A DNA stretch of 64,000 nt, from contig OY755252.1 in NCBI GenBank assembly GCA_963576725.1, forward strand, positions 50,055,394 to 50,119,393. The letters are read 5' to 3'. Positions 46,491-57,730 of the stretch are shown piece after piece; positions within the stretch are counted from its first letter, which is position 1, and every line of letters starts with the position of its first letter. Source of the stretch: Azorinus chamasolen. Taxonomy: Eukaryota > Mollusca > Bivalvia > Cardiida > Solecurtidae. The notes under the pieces are model-generated. The model ran no database searches, was not told the DNA's origin, and saw nothing but the letters and a program-made list of their open reading frames with translations. Both the position numbers and the translations under genes were made by a program.

Positions 46491-47416
46491 GATTTCACTC
46501 CAGTTTTTGTGTCAGCTGCGAGCAGATGACACACGTGTTTCTCCGAACACTCTTGTTTTTACTTAGACCTGCAATAAGCTGTGCACTTGAAAATGTCCAG
46601 ATTAGAAATAGGATGACTCGAACTTCTGTTATCTCGAAGTTAATTGTATTGTCCCTTGAATGTCGACTGTATTCTTGTATTTCTTTCGTTTTTTACGACA
46701 ATCAATGTCTAGTAAATAACAGAACAGAACAGAAGATAGGGGCACAGGGTCCCATAAAACAAATACTGCATGTTGAACTACTGGAGACAGTTTTACGACC
46801 AGAGCCGTCTGGTGTGTTTCAAAGGATAAAATTTAAGCTGATTCTAATATGACAGGGTCACACATCCATACATGTATGTTGCGCCATATGTCACCCCATC
46901 CGTACACTTGTCGTGGTGATTTACTCGCTATGTTGTTTGTTGATTTTAAGCTGATTTCAAACACTTTTAATTCAAAATATTTTTATTTCTACCTTAAGCA
47001 AATTCATTTTCATTTATTTTATTTGTATATATATCTGAGCGTCTGCTTCTGCCAATATATCCCGGTGTAACCAGTTTTCGACGCTATAACTGATCAAAGT
47101 TCATTATCTACATAAAATAACTATTAAATGTTAAACACAACTTAACTCTAGTTTAGACTAGGTGTGCTTAATATTTAATGCAGTCATTCACTCTTGCTCG
47201 CTTCCAATACTTCAAAATCAAAACAAACATGGCAGTACTCACCTTTGTGTACAGTCCAAATTAGATCTTATGGCACATCAACATAACCTACTTAAAATGT
47301 TAACAAAACATACCTGTAACGGTGGTCTCGAGAAAAATAAAGAATAAAAACAAAAAATGTATACGCCCATCAAACTATATGAAAAAACAAAACTACCCAT
47401 TCCAAAAATAAAACAA
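46491..47416. other. Non-coding stretch
   Basis: AT-rich, no gene recognised. A 108-codon frame at 46526-46852 has no features I can connect to a family. Confidence 0.45.
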
Positions 47417-47650
47417 TAAAAGTACAAAAATGAGTCATGCAGGAAACACCACATACAGAACAAACACTCGCTCGAACAGCAACACAAGGAAACAGCAAAT
47501 GTACATAGGTAGAAAAAACAACACGAGACGCACAAAGACAAAACAAACATACAATAGGAGGAAGATGGAAGTACCGCCTTGGAACGGTCAGTGACAAAAA
47601 TCACCGGGGGTTTAAACCGGTTTATGGGCGCCCAACCTCACCCTTATTCA
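47417..47650 (-). mobile_element. Retroelement 3' end, minus orientation
   Basis: Same family as 24571-24966. In minus sense it runs from the AACCGGTTTAAACCCCCGG signature to CTCATTTTTGTACTTTTA. 5' truncated at 47650. Confidence 0.7.
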
Positions 47651-48100
47651 AAACAAAACAGATTCGAACTAAACTATAACAGCGGCCACCTGGGCATTAT
47701 AAAGTGTTTATACCTGTAGTGTTTGTAAACATTGATAACAAAAGGTGTGCCATAAGATCTTATTTTACCTTTTTTTGTATCTTGCCTTCGCCGATTTATT
47801 AAAATACAGTCTATGTCAAAAAGTATGTCACCATTTCCAAGAATTAAGTGGGAGTTGATGATTTAAAGAAATGTTTAATTGTAAATTTGATTTAAATTCT
47901 TTTTTTTTGTAATTTTTATATATATATATTTTTATAAAATATAAAGCACTGCAATTTTTCTTTCCTCACTGTGAGGTTTGGACACAGGAAGGTATCACCC
48001 CTCCCCACCACTTTCACAGTAGTGAAAAACCCTAGATGTACCCAGCCATTGCAGACATCACAACTAGCCCATTTAACAATAGTAAGGCTGATAAAGTGTT

Positions 48101-48313
48101 TAAAAGTACAAAAATGAGTCATGCAGGAAATACCACATACAGAACAAACACTCGCCCGAACAGCAACACAAGGAAACAGCAAATGTACATGGGTAGAAAA
48201 AACAACAAGAGACGCACAAAGACAAAACAAACATTCAATAGGAGGAAGATGGAAGTACCGCCTTGGAACGGTCAGTGACAAAGTCACCGGGGGTTTAAAC
48301 CGGTTTATGGGCG
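48101..48313 (-). mobile_element. Retroelement 3' end splitting the transposase zinc-binding segment
   Basis: In minus sense from AACCGGTTTAAACCCCCGG to GTACTTTTA. It separates the two halves of the CxxC...CxxC segment of the Tigger pseudogene, so it inserted into that gene. Confidence 0.75.
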
Positions 48314-48450
48314 TAAGTTCACTTGGATAGAACCTTGCACACATACAACATACTTCTGTGTCTTCTGTTTCAGAATCAGATTCCAATGACTGTGACAGAG
48401 AATTTTTACTGTCAGTCCTGTGCAGACCGGATGTGCTTTTTCAAACTGGA

Positions 48451-49258
48451 TTTTTAGCTCAGCTTTTGGGATACTTGAATGTCCGGCGTCCGTCGTGCGT
48501 CGTCAACAATTTGCTTGTGAACACTCCAGTGGTCACAATTGTAGTCCAATTTTCATGAAACTTGGTCAGAATGAATTTCTTGATAAAATCTCGGACGAGT
48601 TCAAAAATAGGTAAAGTTGGGTTAAAAACTAGGTCATGAAACTTGGTCATAATGATTGTCTTGATAAAATCTCAAACGAGTTTGAAAGTGGGTTATGTGG
48701 GGTTAAAAACTAGGTCACTAGGTTAAATAGTAGGAAAACCTTGTGAACACTCTAGAGGTCACATTTATAGCCAAATCTTCATGAAAATTGGTCAGAATGA
48801 TTGTCCAAATAAAATCTTGGACAAGTTTGAAAGTGGGTTATGTGAGGTCCAAAAATAGGTCACTGGGTCATATCTTAGAAAAATCTAGTTTACACTCCAG
48901 TGGCCATATTTTTAGCCCAGTCTTTCTCAAACTTGCTCAGAGTGTTTGTCTTGGTGATATCAAGTTTGAGTGTGATCATGGGTTGGGTGGGAATAAAAAG
49001 TAGGTCACTAGGTCAAATCTTAGAAAAAATACTTTAGAGGGCACCTTCATTGGTCATAATCATTGTCTTGATAAATGCCTTTATCAAATCTTTGAAAATC
49101 TTGTTCTGCAGAACCACTGCTCATGATCAACTATCAACATTGTTCATATATTGTCCTTAAGGTTAATATTGGCCCTACCCATGGCTACCCAGCAAAAATA
49201 TTAAATATATGGTAATCAGGTGAGCGATTAAGGGCCATCTTGGCCCTCTTGTTTTGAT
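48451..49258 (+). mobile_element. Tandem-repeat element with AGGGCC-ATCT-TGGCCCT end hairpin
   Basis: Starts TTTTTAGCTCAGCTTTTGGG, then GTCCGGCGTCCGTCGTGCGT. About four diverged repeats follow (CATGAAACTTGGTCAGAATG, CTTGATAAAATCTC, TAAAAACTAGGTCACTAGGT). It ends AGGGCCATCTTGGCCCT followed by CTTGTTTT. The type is common in bivalve DNA and shares hairpin-plus-CTCTTGTTT ends with 29060-30328, suggesting Helentron-like mobilisation (inference). Inserted in the Tigger pseudogene. Confidence 0.65.
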
Positions 49259-49376
49259 TGGGGCTCCTTTTTCTTTATATTGACTTTCTTTTTGTCAGTT
49301 TTATTCTGTTTGGTTTGGTTTTCGATTTTTTCATGGACGATATCATCAGTGATTGGCTTACCTGCAACAATGTTGC

Positions 49377-49718
49377 TTAAAAGTACAAAAATGAGTCATG
49401 CAGGAAATACCACATACAGAACAAACACTCGCCCGAACAGCAACACAAGGAAACAGCAAATATACATGGGTAGAAAAAACAACAAGAGACGCACAAAGAC
49501 AAAACAAACATACAATAGGAGGAAGATGGAAGTACCGCCTTGGAACGGTCAGTGACAAAAGTCACCGGGGGTTTAAACCGGTTTATGGGCGCCCAACCTC
49601 ACCCTTATTCCATCCCCATCCTAAAAGACAAACAGTGTAAATAAACGTATCCCCTCTCCGACTAATCTACAACAACCGCGACAGCAAATACAGTGGTAAA
49701 GTGCATGTATAACAAAAA
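49377..49718 (-). mobile_element. Retroelement 3' end inserted in the transposase C-terminus
   Basis: Same family; includes the longer 5' part with TTGTAGATTAGTCGGAGAGG seen also at 24571-24966 and 51555-51952. It interrupts the Tigger frame between YPFNP...KSKN and the lysine-rich tail. Confidence 0.75.
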
Positions 49719-51062
49719 AAGTTGTTCTTACTTTTTGCACAGTACAGTTTTAGGACTTCTCCACCTCTTTTCTCTAAATAGGATCTTGCATCACCAACAC
49801 AATCAACAGATTTGTCAACAGTGCATTCCTGTCTACCATTTTGATCTTGTTCACTCACTTTGTTAGAGGATGTAGGTGCAAACACAAGTGATGGCGCAAG
49901 AACAGTATCTGGCACTACTCTTGGGTTGAATGGGTACACTCCACAGCGTTAAAATGCTGACTGTAAGATAGGTGCAGACAAGGAAGTGGAGTAAACTTTG
50001 CTTACAATCTTGCAAACTTCAAAACGTGTCAGAACCTGGCCATCCGATGCTCTAAGATGATGATGACACGCAGAATTCCAAGCCACCTCAAAAGGTCCAT
50101 AGCAGCTAACATCCATCGGTTATAGCAAATGACTACAGTGAGGTGGCAGCACAAATAAAAAATACTATTTTCAATTGCCCAATCTATAAGTCCCAGGGAT
50201 AGATGACTCTTGGGCCGTCATACTGAATGAGAACTTTGGAATTATCTGCACGAGTTGGAAGGCATGGCTCTAAGTGCTCCTTCATGTATTGGACTTCTGA
50301 TTTGGACCAGCCTGATTTTGATACAGTGCCAGATGTAGATCCTTCTAATAAACCAGGGAGCATTCTCATTCCTGGGAAGACAAAATATGACGGAATCTGG
50401 TTGCCAACTGCATTGCCACCACCTATTACTGTGACAGTCCATTGCCACCACCTATTACTGTGACAGTCTTTGATATTCCCATGGTTACAGCTTGAGCTTT
50501 GTGATGCTGACCGATAACAATTTTTGGTGGTTTGTGTTGAAGAGACAGACCTTTCTCGTCAATGTTATAAATACTCTGAGGATTATTTGTCATACTTTGT
50601 CATAATTTTGTTTAGTTCCTCAAAGTAACAATCAAGATTATGACGTGTTGCACTCTTTCTCCTTGCTATTTCCAGTGATCTAGGCTTTTTAACCTTAAAC
50701 TGTGGCCATCTGTCCAAATAATTATAAAACCAATTTGTAGTCAGAGGTTTATTGCTCTCTCTGAGTCCTAGATGAACAGCATAATCAGATGCTAAGTTTA
50801 TAGTCTCTTGGCGTGAGTAACCGTAGCCAATTTCTGCCATATTGATCAGGTGATGAGAGAGAAAATCCTACTGTTCCTCAGAAAACATTGGAGGTGGTCC
50901 TGATTGAAAACATCAACTTGCTATTTTACCTCTCACTCTGTCTTTTAAAGTTGTTATAGGGATTCCAAATTTTTTGGCAACACGCTCTACTCGCAGTTTC
51001 TGCTCTTTCACCATATTGTAAGCATCCGTGATGTCTTGAGGGGTGTATCATGTCCTATAATG

Positions 51063-51554
51063 CCGCTTTTCAGCATCATGGATCTGCAAATTTTGATGCT
51101 CTATTTGCATTATTCAGAAATGCAATTATCAACACTTGGAATATGTACCGATGTATTGATATCCTAAATCCCACGATACAAACTCTCCTGGCCAGAAACA
51201 TGGATATTTCTTGAAGCATTTCATATAAAAATCCCATGATCAGATGAAATAGATACAGATCTGCAAACACTGCCAACGTCTAAATCATGTGACAAACTTG
51301 CACTACCGATGTGCTGGCTAAAACTCCGGTTGTTCTTCTCTGCTGAACAATGTCTTGTTTGTTGCAGTCCAGTTGTTGAATATGATATTAAATCCAAACT
51401 ATCATCAATAATATGTAATATTTGGTACTTTCTGCTCAAACTGGAATGAATGTAAATCAAACTGTACATTACTAACCGACTTTGGAGTAATACTCAAGCA
51501 CAATAATCTTACATAAGAACATAATTCAGAAAGGGAATTCACATAGCCCAATAC
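51063..51554. other. Non-coding, possibly 5' part of the Tigger copy
   Basis: No recognisable frame or terminal inverted repeat; no gene. Confidence 0.4.
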
Positions 51555-51952
51555 ACAAGTACAAATATGTGTCATGCAGGAAACACCACATACAGAACAA
51601 ACAGCCGCCCGAAAAGCAACACAAGAAAACACAGCAAATGTACATAACTAGCAAAGACATAAAGATACGCACACAGACAAAACAAACAAACACTAGAGGG
51701 AAGATGGAAGTACCGCCTTGGAACGGACAGTGACAAAAGTCACTGGGGGGGTTAAACCGGTGTATGGGCGCACAACCTCACACTTATTCCATCCCCACCC
51801 TAAAAGACAAACAGTGTAAATAAATGTATCCCCTCTCCGACTAACCTACAACAACCGCGATGGCAAATGCAGTTGTAAAGTGCATGTAAAACGAAAACAT
51901 TTAAGTGAAACAAACTGTATCCACTTATCGCTGGTGTACTCAATGTTTGAGC
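51555..51952 (-). mobile_element. Retroelement 3' end, longest of the cluster
   Basis: Diverged member of the 24571-24966 family. In minus sense it extends upstream to CATTGAGTACACCAGCGATA and ends CATATTTGTACTTGTG. Fourth minus-strand copy within 4.6 kb. Confidence 0.7.
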
Positions 51953-52570
51953 TGCAAACAGAGCTCCATTTGAACAACTTTCGCCTAGTTCATTGTGATA
52001 TATATATGTAAAAAGTGTTCTTGTTCATATGAATTCCTATTGCAAAACCATGAAACACCTAATGTTAAGGAAAACGCTCTCTCTAAACTGTGATAAATGT
52101 ATCCATCAACTGCATCTGTTGTAAAATGAATCCAGAGAACAAGGTTTTGTGCAAAATATTGATGTTATGTACAGCGTTTGTAAAGAAAGCAGCTAGGCAA
52201 ACAAAGAAAGCAGCTAGGCAAACAAAGAAAGCAGCTAGGCAAACAGGCAGGATCAACAGGATCAGGATGACCCAATTTCTTCAACGCACAATATAAGTAA
52301 CTAAAAGAACACATATTATCATGGAGAAAGTCTTTCTGCATCTAATTAAAATCTGCCTCTTTACTAACAGCAAGGAAATACATGTAACTATTTTGGTCTG
52401 CCCCTTGCTACATCTGGCAAGCAATTTGCTTCTCACAAGCTTCATCGAAACCTAGTCAAAATGCATGCGACAAAACGATAAGCATACACGTTTTTGTAGT
52501 GGGGTAAGAGTTACGCACCTCAACTCCTTTGCAAATAGAGTAGATACTTTACTAGGGCCACCTGATCAGA
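51953..52570. other. Non-coding with a 22-bp triplicate
   Basis: AAAGAAAGCAGCTAGGCAAACA occurs three times in tandem at about 52181-52246. Otherwise nothing recognised. Confidence 0.7.
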
Positions 52571-52935
52571 GGTTGGGTCTGAAAATAGCTTACGAGGGAA
52601 TGGTTTATAGGGGAAAATAAATAATTAACCCTTTCCCTCATATAAACGTGTTTTCACGCATATGCAAACAGAGAAGACCCAGATCAGACGGCGCCTCTAG
52701 GAGCCATCTGATCAGGGTCTACTCTGTTTGCTAATAGAATTTGATAAATCTGTTTCTTTGCTTTCTCAAATGTCTTCTATGTTCCACTTACATATTTATT
52801 TATTTATAACTATATTGTTAATGAATATTCATAAGGTATTGGAATTTGGAATAAACATAGAACAGGGAAAGGGTTAAATACAAACATGTATATCTAACAA
52901 GCCACGTTTAGAGGTATTAGGTAGATACATGAACA
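52571..52935. repeat. 365-bp direct repeat, copy 1, containing the bivalve hairpin element
   Basis: Shares about 95% or more of its sequence with 53052-53416 (TGAAAATAGC.TACGAGGGAA...AAATACAAACATGTATATC). The core at about 52670-52735 is AGATCAGACGGCGCCTCTAG then GAGCCATCTGATCAGGGTCT, a long inverted repeat followed by ACTCTGTTTGC. Confidence 0.9.
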
Positions 52936-53051
52936 TATCCATGGGAGCAAATTTATGCTCTATTTATCACAATGCTTTCGAAACAAGACCATTCAAAAAT
53001 GTTACTTTTCTCTAGTAAAATGCTCCTTTTGGGTAGATTTGTTCAATTTGA
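52936..53051. other. Spacer between the 365-bp repeats
   Basis: Contains GCTCTATTTATCACAATGC, related to the hairpin at 12795-12832. Confidence 0.6.
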
Positions 53052-53416
53052 GGCTGGGTCTGAAAATAGCCTACGAGGGAATGGTTTATAGGGGAAAAAT
53101 AAATAATTAACCCTTTCCCTCATATAAACGTGTTTTCACGCATATGCAAACAGAGAAGATCCAGATCAGACGGCACCTCTAGGAGCCGTCTGATTAGGGT
53201 CTACTCTGTTTGCTAATAGAATTTGATAAATCTGTTTCTTTGCTTTCTAAAATGTCTTCTATGTTCCACTTACATATTTATTTATAACTATATTGTTAAT
53301 GAATATTCATTAGGTATTGGAATTTGGAATAAACATAGAACAGGGAAAGGGTTAAATACAAACATGTATATCTAACAAACCACGTTTAGAGGTATTTAGG
53401 TAGATACATGTACATG
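53052..53416. repeat. 365-bp direct repeat, copy 2
   Basis: Second copy, offset 481 bp from the first, with the same internal hairpin element (about 53150-53216). Differences are scattered substitutions and a few short indels, including a missing TTTA. Confidence 0.9.
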
Positions 53417-53690
53417 TTTTAAAGGTTATAATATTTTGACCATGTTTAATCAAAACTGTTCAAGATAATTATTCATTGTATAGCTATGTATTCCTGAGCT
53501 TTATATTTTTATAATTAGCTATTATTTTGTTTTTAATGATAATTTTTATATTATTGAGAGTTTTCCTTTTCTGTTTTGGTCATGTATACCGCTGCATCGT
53601 GTTTTGTCTCTACTCTAGTAAAATAGTCATGTCAGCCACTTCATAGGAATTATTTAAATCGAACAGGTATATCTTCCCATTCATGGAAAT
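53417..53690. other. Non-coding AT-rich stretch
   Basis: No gene or clear repeat recognised. Confidence 0.5.
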
Positions 53691-53990
53691 ATTATGTGTT
53701 CCTAATTTCCAACACTGCTGTACGTTTGTCAAAAATAATTTGCGTTTCTGGACATGACCAAAGCATATCTTGAATTGTTTCTATTTCACCAAAGTCTCTA
53801 CAATTAGGAAGGTTTGAGATTTTGTTAGAAAGGTACTTTTGTGTTGAGAGAATTCTATGGTGTGTTCGATACTGAAACCATCTTATTTCTGTACTGGTGT
53901 TGTACTTACATACGGCATTGTTATTTTTTTCTTCCCAATCTTCATTTTAAATCTCAAAATTAGATTCCAACTTGTCACTGCAGTACAGGT
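53691..53990 (-). pseudogene. LINE remnant, C-terminal zf-RVT-like segment
   Basis: In minus sense the reading includes RWFQYRTHHRILSTQKYL, then LPNCRDFGEIETIQDMLW and SCPETQIIF. This matches the layout of the C-terminal end of L1-like non-LTR retrotransposon proteins (WFQYR.HRIL ... ETI.H..W.C). A stop lies upstream and both ends fade out, so it is a short decayed fragment. Confidence 0.6.
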
Positions 53991-55279
53991 AGGGTTTTCA
54001 TTATTGTTTTTAATAGTATGTTATATAAAAAATGACCAGTGCTGAACCTTTTGAAGTTACTCAGATTCTCATCTGGTTTAATACTGTTTGCAAAATTTAT
54101 AAATACCAGTTAGGTTTTTTAGCAGGCAAAGGGTTAACAAAAGAATTGTTTTAAATTTATTTGAGTTGTACCACTGGAAATTTGATTAAATATAATGTGT
54201 TGTACTTTCTAATTGGAGGTGGGGGCTATACTTTTTGTATACGGTAGTAGGTTTACATGCCCAACCATTCAGTGTAAATACAAGAGTAGTAATTGGTCAC
54301 GATATTCCGGTGTAATGGTCCTCAGGGACAAATCTGTCTCAGAGGTGGGTTCAGAGTAAGGGGTAAATCTGTCTCAGAGGTGGGTTCAGAGAATATGTAG
54401 ATATTATTTCATAGTATTACTTCCTTTCTACTATAGAAGTTGAATAAAACCGGAGACATATTTTATATGTCTCTGATAAGCCATAAATGATTTTTAATCC
54501 TTTACGGTTTACCTGTTCAATATTTATTAAAGATGTATTATGCGCTTTTTCATATTAATCAAAACCAGAAGTTGTATGCATATAGGTACATACAATGAAA
54601 ATAATGCTTATAACCCATTTTCAAACATGATATATTTGTTCAGCTAAATATTATCGTTTTCCAAATACTGCTAAATTCTTTAAAAGGGGCCTCCTTTTTA
54701 GGAACGGGGATTTTATACGGAAATCAGCGGACATCTTCGGCCAAGTTCTGAATGACTCCGATTCTATTTCTGAACAATACTTTGAATATTAAAAAGGTTG
54801 TTACCGTATGTACAATGGCTGACACTGGTTGTTGGCCTACATAATACATATACATCAATTCTAATTAAAAAAAAATTCGACACAAACAACCATTTACTGA
54901 CTGTGCTGTTTAGCGTTAAATAAGTGTTAAGGTACATATATTCCAATTTTGAAGTCCGTTCAAAATGCAAAATTTGTGGAAGTTTGCGCAGCATACATCT
55001 TTAAGAAATAAAGACATCATTAATATTAATTTGCCAATTTTTATAATTGTAAAATTTTCAACGGAGGTTTTTGTTTTGACAAAAGGGCAAAAAACCCACT
55101 TAACTGTAGAATCTGGTCCATATAATGTCATATTAAGCAAACTGCAAACAGCTGATCTTGATCAGACGCTCCTAAATCCTAGATGGATTTGGGTCTACTC
55201 TGTTTGCAAAGGAATGCAGATGTGTTTTGAGAAGAAAGGGGTGAATGATTTAATCAGTATTTCATGTATTTATGTATTC
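53991..55279. other. Non-coding stretch with small repeats
   Basis: Fragments of dispersed families at about 54060-54095 and 55142-55207 (GGGTCTACTCTGTTTGC). A direct repeat of AAATCTGTCTCAGAGGTGGG lies at about 54329 and 54364. The hairpin GAGACATA-TTTTA-TATGTCTC is at about 54453-54473. No gene recognised. Confidence 0.6.
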
Positions 55280-55315
55280 CAGAGACATATACATACATGT
55301 ATGTATATGTCTCTG
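55280..55315. repeat. Perfect 36-bp palindrome
   Basis: CAGAGACATATACATACATG and its exact complement with no loop. Its outer part resembles the hairpin at 54453-54473. Confidence 0.85.
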
Positions 55316-56614
55316 TGTATTCTGTTGGTTTTTTATTAAAATATATTCTTTGTTGGCATATTTTTGGCTAGACTGCACTTTACCGGTACACATACATGTA
55401 CTGCGAATGTGCATAAACAACAATGCGGAGGGTTGGGGCAGATATGAAGCAGATACTAACATGAAATGAAGAAAAGAAATAATCAAATAATCCAGGCTCT
55501 TATTCTGGTCTGATCCGTGCATTAAAAGCAAACGTTTGTCGAAGTACTCGTACGTGTACGTAAGGTGCAACAGTCCCATATTTTTAAAAACAACAACAAC
55601 AAAACAAACTTGTTTAGGCAGGGAACCCTCTAAATGTATGTTATTCTCGCCTGCCCTAGACAAAACAAGTCTTTTCAAATACAAAGTGACGAATAAATCA
55701 ATTTGGTATTCATACATATATCTTGAATTATCCGAATTTCCTGAATGTCCGGATGCATGCAATTGTAATAAAAACACAAAATTTTCAGACCCAGACTTTC
55801 ACTTACCACAGCTTGAGAAACTGGCTTGTGGTCTTTGCGGTTGATATATGATTGATCCACAGCATTCAAATTTCTTCATTGCGAGGAATGGCGTACATTT
55901 CATAAGGACAGAATATTTTATCTGTACGAGGGTTCTACAAATATAGAGGATTATTTAACACAGTTCAATATCATTGCAGGATTTAATGGCTGGTCATGTA
56001 TGAACAAAGCTCTATATTTGGCTAGTAGCCTCAGTTGAAATGCTAGATCTTTGAAAGAGTGAAAAGAGATTTTGATAGTCTGAAAGAAATTATCAGGTCA
56101 TCTATCTATCCATCTATCCATCGATCTATCTATCTATTTATCTATCTATGGTGATGGATCCAGAACTGGCTCAGATTCTAACCCATTAGTAAACTATTTT
56201 CATTAATGTGTGAAATTGATCACATCTAGGGAAAGTTTCGCTTTGACAAAAAATTGTATGATCAGACATTTATAATTCCATAAGAAAATAGCGTAGACCC
56301 TGATGCGGGTCTACTCTGTTTGCAAAGGCGTGAACACGGTTTTATAAAACGAGGGAAAGGGCTGATGGATGCGTGTACTGTTTGCAAATATACCAGTAAC
56401 CACATTCTTAAAACATCGGGAACTTATCACTATTAATCAGCTAACCGAGGTTCCTTATTTTGGCTTACCAGTGAACTGGGTCATGTAATATATGGGCAGT
56501 GGGCAGGTTAAACTTGTACAGTCCTATGCAGCATCGCGTGTCTCAATCAGCGTCGATTTGTCCGATATGATTCCTTTGCCATTGCAGACGGTGGGATATG
56601 TTGTAGGAATCAAT
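55316..56614. other. Non-coding with (ATCT)n and a dispersed-repeat fragment
   Basis: ATCT/ATCC microsatellite at about 56097-56150; dispersed hairpin-repeat fragment at about 56292-56325. No gene recognised. Confidence 0.6.
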
Positions 56615-57130
56615 CTTTCATTGACCGTATAGACAATCATGTGGTTCCTGCCGGTTAGTGGTTTTGTATTTATTGTATATTTAATGCATATCTCTCATCA
56701 ACTGTGTAGACAATCATGTGGTTCCTACCGGCTAGTTATTTCGTATTTATTGTATAACTATTACATATCTTTCATTGACTGGATAGACAATCATGCGGTT
56801 CCTTCTGGTTAGTGATTTCATATTTATTTATATCTAATGTATATCTCTCATTGACCGGATAGACAATCATTCGGTTCCCTCCTGTTAGTGGTTTCATATT
56901 TATTGTATATCTATTGCATATCTTTCATCGACTGGATATACAATCATGCGGTTTCCTTCCTGTTAATGATATCATATCTAGTGTATATCTTTAGTATATC
57001 TTTCATTGACCGGATAGATAATCATACGGTTCTTTCCGGATAGTGATTTTATATCTACATGTATTGTATATCTATTGTGAATTTTTCATTGTCTGGATAG
57101 ATAACCATGCGGTTCGTTCCGGTTAGTGAT
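56615..57130 (+). repeat. Tandem array, about 77-bp unit
   Basis: About seven diverged copies of a unit with CATTGACCGGATAGACAATC, GCGGTTCCTTCCGGTTAGTG and ATTTATTGTATATCTA. Copy boundaries fall near 56614, 56691 and 56768. Confidence 0.85.
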
Positions 57131-57730
57131 TTCATCCATGTCCAGCGCTTTTGAACGCACATATTCTGTTTGAAAAGAGCGCTATATAAATGTGATATAA
57201 AAATAATAATCATTAAAAATGAAAAATAGCACAGTATAATTTTTCAAAGAAATCAGAAAAATGTTTTCGTACCATCAACTTACATTTGGGCACCATGCTT
57301 CTGAAACTGTGCAACATTTATATAGGTGGCTAATTATGGATATACTGACCTCTTGATCAGATAAATATTCATCGAAGATCCCGCTCATTGTGAATATTAA
57401 TTCATTTAGTCCTTTCCACATGAATATTCATTTCACAATTTATTAGGATATGAATATGCATGGATTGGTTTTTGTATTCTTTGCAAAGCCATATAAAACA
57501 ATGTTATAGATTTCTTGACTCATTTCTACCAAAACCTGCGGACCTGACAACCACCATTCTGCTGTTTACGGCCGTTCATAATAGGACAGATCATTGAAGT
57601 GCATTCGATGGATACAATTGGCGTTTAGAAACACGACACCCGGAAACAATCAAGATGTATCATTTCCGATATGAGAATGCTACAGTTTTATTGTTTCGCA
57701 AATTGAAACATATAAACAAAGAAAAGAGAC
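57131..57730. other. Non-coding stretch
   Basis: The phrase GAGCGCTATATAAATG near 57178 resembles the 3' tails of some short interspersed repeats, but I cannot define an element. No gene. Confidence 0.4.

Larger units (their letters stand above)
47985..51062 (-). pseudogene. Pogo/Tigger-type DDE transposase, decayed and opened by three insertions
   Basis: In minus sense the start (about 51060-50945) encodes a helix-turn-helix with PQDITDAYNMVKEQ and KFGIPITTLKDRVRGK. A CENP-B-like second helix domain follows (50840-50583, SNKPLTTNWFYNYLDRWPQF). The DDE region begins at IYNIDEKGLSLQHKPPK (about 50570) and continues with MRMLPGLLEG (50369), QYDGPRVIYPWD and SCYGPFEVAWNSACHHHLR (about 50115-50055). 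YPFNPRVVPDTVLAPS follows at about 49937. A lysine-rich tail lies at 49376-49259. A C-terminal zinc-binding segment (CCMCARFYPSEL and KWASCDVCNGWVHL) is split between 48314-48386 and 47985-48100. Stops and frame changes show it is dead. Inserted later: 49377-49718, 48451-49258 and 48101-48313. Confidence 0.8.
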
